Shown here: positions 61,649 to 64,000 of the stretch, piece by piece
Numbering within the stretch: the first letter of the stretch is position 1
Layout of the letters: every line of letters starts with the position of its first letter
NCBI GenBank assembly: GCA_013327885.1
Contig: JABUMY010000006.1
Location: 124,001-188,000 of the forward strand
Length of the DNA: 64,000 nucleotides
Origin: Flavisolibacter longurius
GTDB taxonomy: Bacteria; Bacteroidota; Bacteroidia; Chitinophagales; Chitinophagaceae
Direction: 5' to 3'
Program-made: the position numbers and the translations under genes
The notes under the pieces: model-generated
Database searches by the model: none
Seen by the model: the letters and a program-made list of their open reading frames with translations, nothing else
Told to the model about the DNA's origin: nothing

Positions 61649-62517
61649 CCAGAAAAGAGATCGTTTCCCATATATTTTCGAAAGGTTCTTACCTGTTGGT
61701 TGGTCTGGACACAGACCCTGCAAAACTGCCGGCACAACTTCCCAAAACCACAGCCGGAATGTTGGCTTTCAACAAAGCCATCATTGAAGCCACCAAAGAT
61801 TTTTGTGTTGGTTATAAGATCAACACCGCCTTTTACGAAGCACATGGCGTAAAGGGCTGGGAGGTAATGGAAGAAACCGTTGCGGCGATCCCGTCCTCGC
61901 TTTTTACGATTGCCGATGCCAAGCGGGGCGATATTGGCAACACCTCTTCGCAATATGCAAAGGCCTTTTTTGAAACCCTGAATTTTGATGCGATCACGGT
62001 CGCGCCTTATATGGGCGAAGACAGTATTCGTCCTTTTCTCGAGTTTACAGGTAAGTGGACGATACTTTTGGGATTGACCTCCAATCCAGGCGCTAGGGAT
62101 TTTGAGCTGCAGCGAATGATCAGCCCCACCACAGCCGCTATCGAATCGGCAGAATTGGCGCTGGATGTCGCATCGCACAACACCTCCTACTTATACGAAA
62201 CCGTGCTGCAAAAAGCAGCTTCGTGGGGAACGGAAGAAAACCTCATGTTTGTTATTGGCGCCACCAATCCGCAGGAGTTTGAAACAATCCGCAACATCAC
62301 ACCTAGCCATTTTTACCTGGTACCCGGTGTGGGTGCGCAGGGTGGAAGCTTAAAGGATATTTCGGAGAAAGCGGCCACTGCTGATTGCGGTATACTTGTT
62401 AATGCGAGTCGTGCGATTATCTATGCTTCAAGCGGTGAGGATTTCGCCGAAGCAGCCGCCAGGGAAGCCGCCAATTACGCAGCCGAAATGAAAACCTACC
62501 TGGAAAAGTTGGGCTAG
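61645..62517 (+). CDS. pyrF: Orotidine 5'-phosphate decarboxylase (type 2)
   Basis: 290 residues, the longer OMP decarboxylase form. It makes UMP, the last step of de novo pyrimidine synthesis. The catalytic Asp-Lys-Asp set lies in DAKRGDIGNTSSQYA with K93; LLVGLDTDPAKLP opens the barrel and VPGVGAQGGSLKD forms the phosphate site. The ATG overlaps the kynU stop by four bases, which suggests coupled translation. Confidence 0.95.
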   Translation: MTRKEIVSHIFSKGSYLLVGLDTDPAKLPAQLPKTTAGMLAFNKAIIEATKDFCVGYKINTAFYEAHGVKGWEVMEETVAAIPSSLFTIADAKRGDIGNTSSQYAKAFFETLNFDAITVAPYMGEDSIRPFLEFTGKWTILLGLTSNPGARDFELQRMISPTTAAIESAELALDVASHNTSYLYETVLQKAASWGTEENLMFVIGATNPQEFETIRNITPSHFYLVPGVGAQGGSLKDISEKAATADCGILVNASRAIIYASSGEDFAEAAAREAANYAAEMKTYLEKLG

Positions 62518-62607
62518 TACCGTTGTTCTTTTGCAACATTCTTTTAACGCTACCGGTGCAATAATAACAGGCTGGAAAAGTTATTGTGTGGTTAGAAACC
62601 ATCGCCG

Positions 62608-63096
62608 ATGAAATCGTTCCTCCTGATTTTTCCTTTGTTCGTATTCCTTTTTCCACAGGCAACCGTACCGGACCTGAATGGAGACGAGCCCGAACCTAAA
62701 CCCGTAAACAAAAAGCAGCTCTTGCAGCTGGTTAACCAGGTTAGGCAAAAAGGCTGTCAGTGTGGTGATACTTTTTACCCGGCCACAACTCCCCTCCAAT
62801 GGAATGCGCAACTGGAGCAGGCGGCATTGATGCACAGCAGCGACATGTACGCAAACAACTATTTTTCGCATGCGGCAAAAGATGGCAGCAAAGCCGGGAA
62901 ACGCATTGATCGCACCGGCTATAGCTGGAAGACCTATGGCGAAAACATTGCCTTTGGTTACCGCAATGAAGCTGAAGTGGTGAAAGGTTGGATACGCAGT
63001 CCCGGGCATTGCAAAAACATCATGAGTAAATCCTTTAAAGAAATGGGTGTGGCCCGTGCCGGTGAATACTGGACGCAGGTGTTTGCCACCAAATAA
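62608..63096 (+). CDS. CAP-domain (YkwD/SCP-like) secreted protein
   Basis: 162 residues with a Sec signal (MKSFLLIFPLFVFLFPQA). One CAP domain fills the rest: LVNQVRQKGCQC, MHSSDMYANNYFSHAAKDGS, YGENIAFGYRNEAEVV and WIRSPGHCKNIM. The CAP histidine and glutamate pairs are kept. Two cysteines near residue 50 could form a disulfide. Role of bacterial CAP proteins is poorly known. A terminator lies 24 bp after the stop. Confidence 0.9.
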   Translation: MKSFLLIFPLFVFLFPQATVPDLNGDEPEPKPVNKKQLLQLVNQVRQKGCQCGDTFYPATTPLQWNAQLEQAALMHSSDMYANNYFSHAAKDGSKAGKRIDRTGYSWKTYGENIAFGYRNEAEVVKGWIRSPGHCKNIMSKSFKEMGVARAGEYWTQVFATK

Positions 63097-63120
63097 AGCA
63101 AAAGCTTATTTTATTTTTAT

Positions 63121-63150
63121 AAAAACCGTTCTCAATGAGAACGGTTTTTT
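63121..63150. terminator. Bidirectional intrinsic terminator
   Basis: A perfect 13-bp stem (63121-63133 with 63137-63149) with a 3-base loop has A-run and T-run arms. It sits between the convergent CAP and YCII genes. Confidence 0.92.
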
Positions 63151-63193
63151 ATTTGGTGTTGTCATCAATTTTCTTATCGCAAACTAATTCGAT

Positions 63194-63604
63194 CTACTTA
63201 AAAATATAGGTGCCGGTTTGTGTCCACCAAGGATGAATTTCGAAACGCAGGCGCCCGGTTATTACGGCTGAATCCTGCATCACCAGTTGCGCTACTGTTG
63301 CCGAATCTTTTGCATCCATAATAAAAATGCCGCGCAACTCTTTGTTATAACCCATCGGACCCGCCATCACGATATAGCCCTGCTGGTGCAGGCGGCCTAT
63401 ATTTTCCATATGGGCAGCCTGTATGCGGTCTGCCGTTTCCTTATCATGGCTGCGGTTTTCTCCCCGCAAAAGTGTTACCAGCCAGTATTGTTTCATGCGG
63501 GGTGTGTCGGCCAGGAAATTTGTGGTGGAGGTGGCGGCATTGCTGTTACCGGAAAAAGCATAAGCAAGAACGATGGGGAAGAGGAGAAAAAGAGTTTTTT
63601 TCAT
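63194..63604 (-). CDS. Secreted YCII-related protein
   Basis: 136 residues. An N-terminal Sec signal (KKTLFLLFPIVLAYAFSGNS) precedes a YCII-like ferredoxin fold: YWLVTLLRG, IQAAHMENIGRLHQQGYIV, GPMGYNKELRGIFIMDA and IHPWW. YCII-type domains are usually cytoplasmic, so the exported form is typical of Bacteroidota variants. Function unknown. Confidence 0.82.
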   Translation of the reverse strand: MKKTLFLLFPIVLAYAFSGNSNAATSTTNFLADTPRMKQYWLVTLLRGENRSHDKETADRIQAAHMENIGRLHQQGYIVMAGPMGYNKELRGIFIMDAKDSATVAQLVMQDSAVITGRLRFEIHPWWTQTGTYIFK

Positions 63605-63661
63605 GTTCGGCGTTTTGTGGCTGCCCCAAAAAACGCTATTTTAATCTGAATTAGCAAAACC

Positions 63662-64000
63662 ATGCGATACCTGTTTCTTCTTCTTTTTTCCCTGCATACA
63701 ATTACCGTTACTGCACAAACCGAAGAGCCTTCGCCAACCGCTGAAGCAATCCTGAAACCAACGCTGGCCAAAGCAAAAGCCGGTGGCAAAAATGTACTCC
63801 TGCTTTTCCATGCTTCCTGGTGTGGCTGGTGCCGCAAAATGGATGCATCACTTGCCGACAAAAACATCCGGCCACTCATCGAAAAGAACTTCGAGATCGC
63901 CCATCTTACCGTGTACGAATCGCAAAACAAAAAACACCTCGAAAACAAAGGTGCGCTGGAATTTTTGCAGGCAAACGGTGGCGCGGAAAAAGGACTTCCT
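63662..64000 (+). CDS. Thioredoxin-like secreted protein, cut at window end
   Basis: The first 113 codons of a gene that continues past the window. A Sec signal (MRYLFLLLFSLHTITVTAQ) is followed by a thioredoxin fold with active site WCGWC in LLFHASWCGWCRKMDA. This belongs to the DUF255/thioredoxin_7-like group of periplasmic redox proteins. The rest is not visible. Confidence 0.85.
   Translation, partial: MRYLFLLLFSLHTITVTAQTEEPSPTAEAILKPTLAKAKAGGKNVLLLFHASWCGWCRKMDASLADKNIRPLIEKNFEIAHLTVYESQNKKHLENKGALEFLQANGGAEKGLP

Overview
The window looks like a chromosome segment of a Bacteroidota bacterium, most likely family Chitinophagaceae. The reasons are a fused SecDF, a secreted protein with a type IX secretion (T9SS) type B sorting domain, a T9SS plug-type protein, a lipoprotein-type Omp85 (TamL), almost no Shine-Dalgarno sequences, and many -7 boxes of the Bacteroidota form TAnnTTTG.

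Layout. 1-9413: housekeeping genes (secDF, an aspartate-type aminotransferase, coaE), a large T9SS cargo protein, a small conserved protein and a CPA1 Na+/H+ antiporter. 9453-43601: one large accessory locus. It starts with a histidine kinase and an NtrC-type sigma-54 activator (minus strand). Divergent from them lie a membrane fusion protein, a 55-codon small ORF, an ABC ATPase and eight tandem MacB/FtsX-type permeases of about 800 residues each. An adhesin-like protein with an exact 18-residue repeat, two more permeases, a stop-interrupted small secreted protein, a second ABC ATPase and a TolC-type outer membrane protein follow. A strong terminator ends the locus. 43752-64000: mixed genes, including a DUF1275 protein, manganese catalase, a decayed cupin gene, OsmC-like protein, truB, tamL, an SpoU methyltransferase, a LolC/E-like permease, a T9SS plug protein, SRP RNA, transaldolase, an Mrp-type ATPase, a PaiB-like protein, SDR, kynU, pyrF, a CAP protein, a YCII protein and a cut-off thioredoxin-like gene.

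How the central locus may work. The ten permeases each look like two MacB halves fused in one chain. They share two ATPases, one periplasmic adaptor and one outer membrane channel, so they probably form a set of interchangeable tripartite exporters. Three nearly identical upstream elements (core TGTATCAAAAACGAACAG) lie 90, 90 and 68 bp before three TTGGYAC elements that resemble the -24 part of sigma-54 promoters. They precede the adaptor gene, the adhesin-like gene and the second ATPase gene. The simplest reading is one regulon driven by the adjacent NtrC-type regulator. The kinase has two membrane helices with almost no extracellular loop, so the signal may come from the membrane or from the permeases. 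This regulation and the exported substrate are inferences; the sequence does not name the substrate.

Several genes are broken or doubtful: a cupin pseudogene with two lesions, an in-frame TGA in a signal peptide, and a homopolymer that puts a membrane protein out of frame with its natural start.
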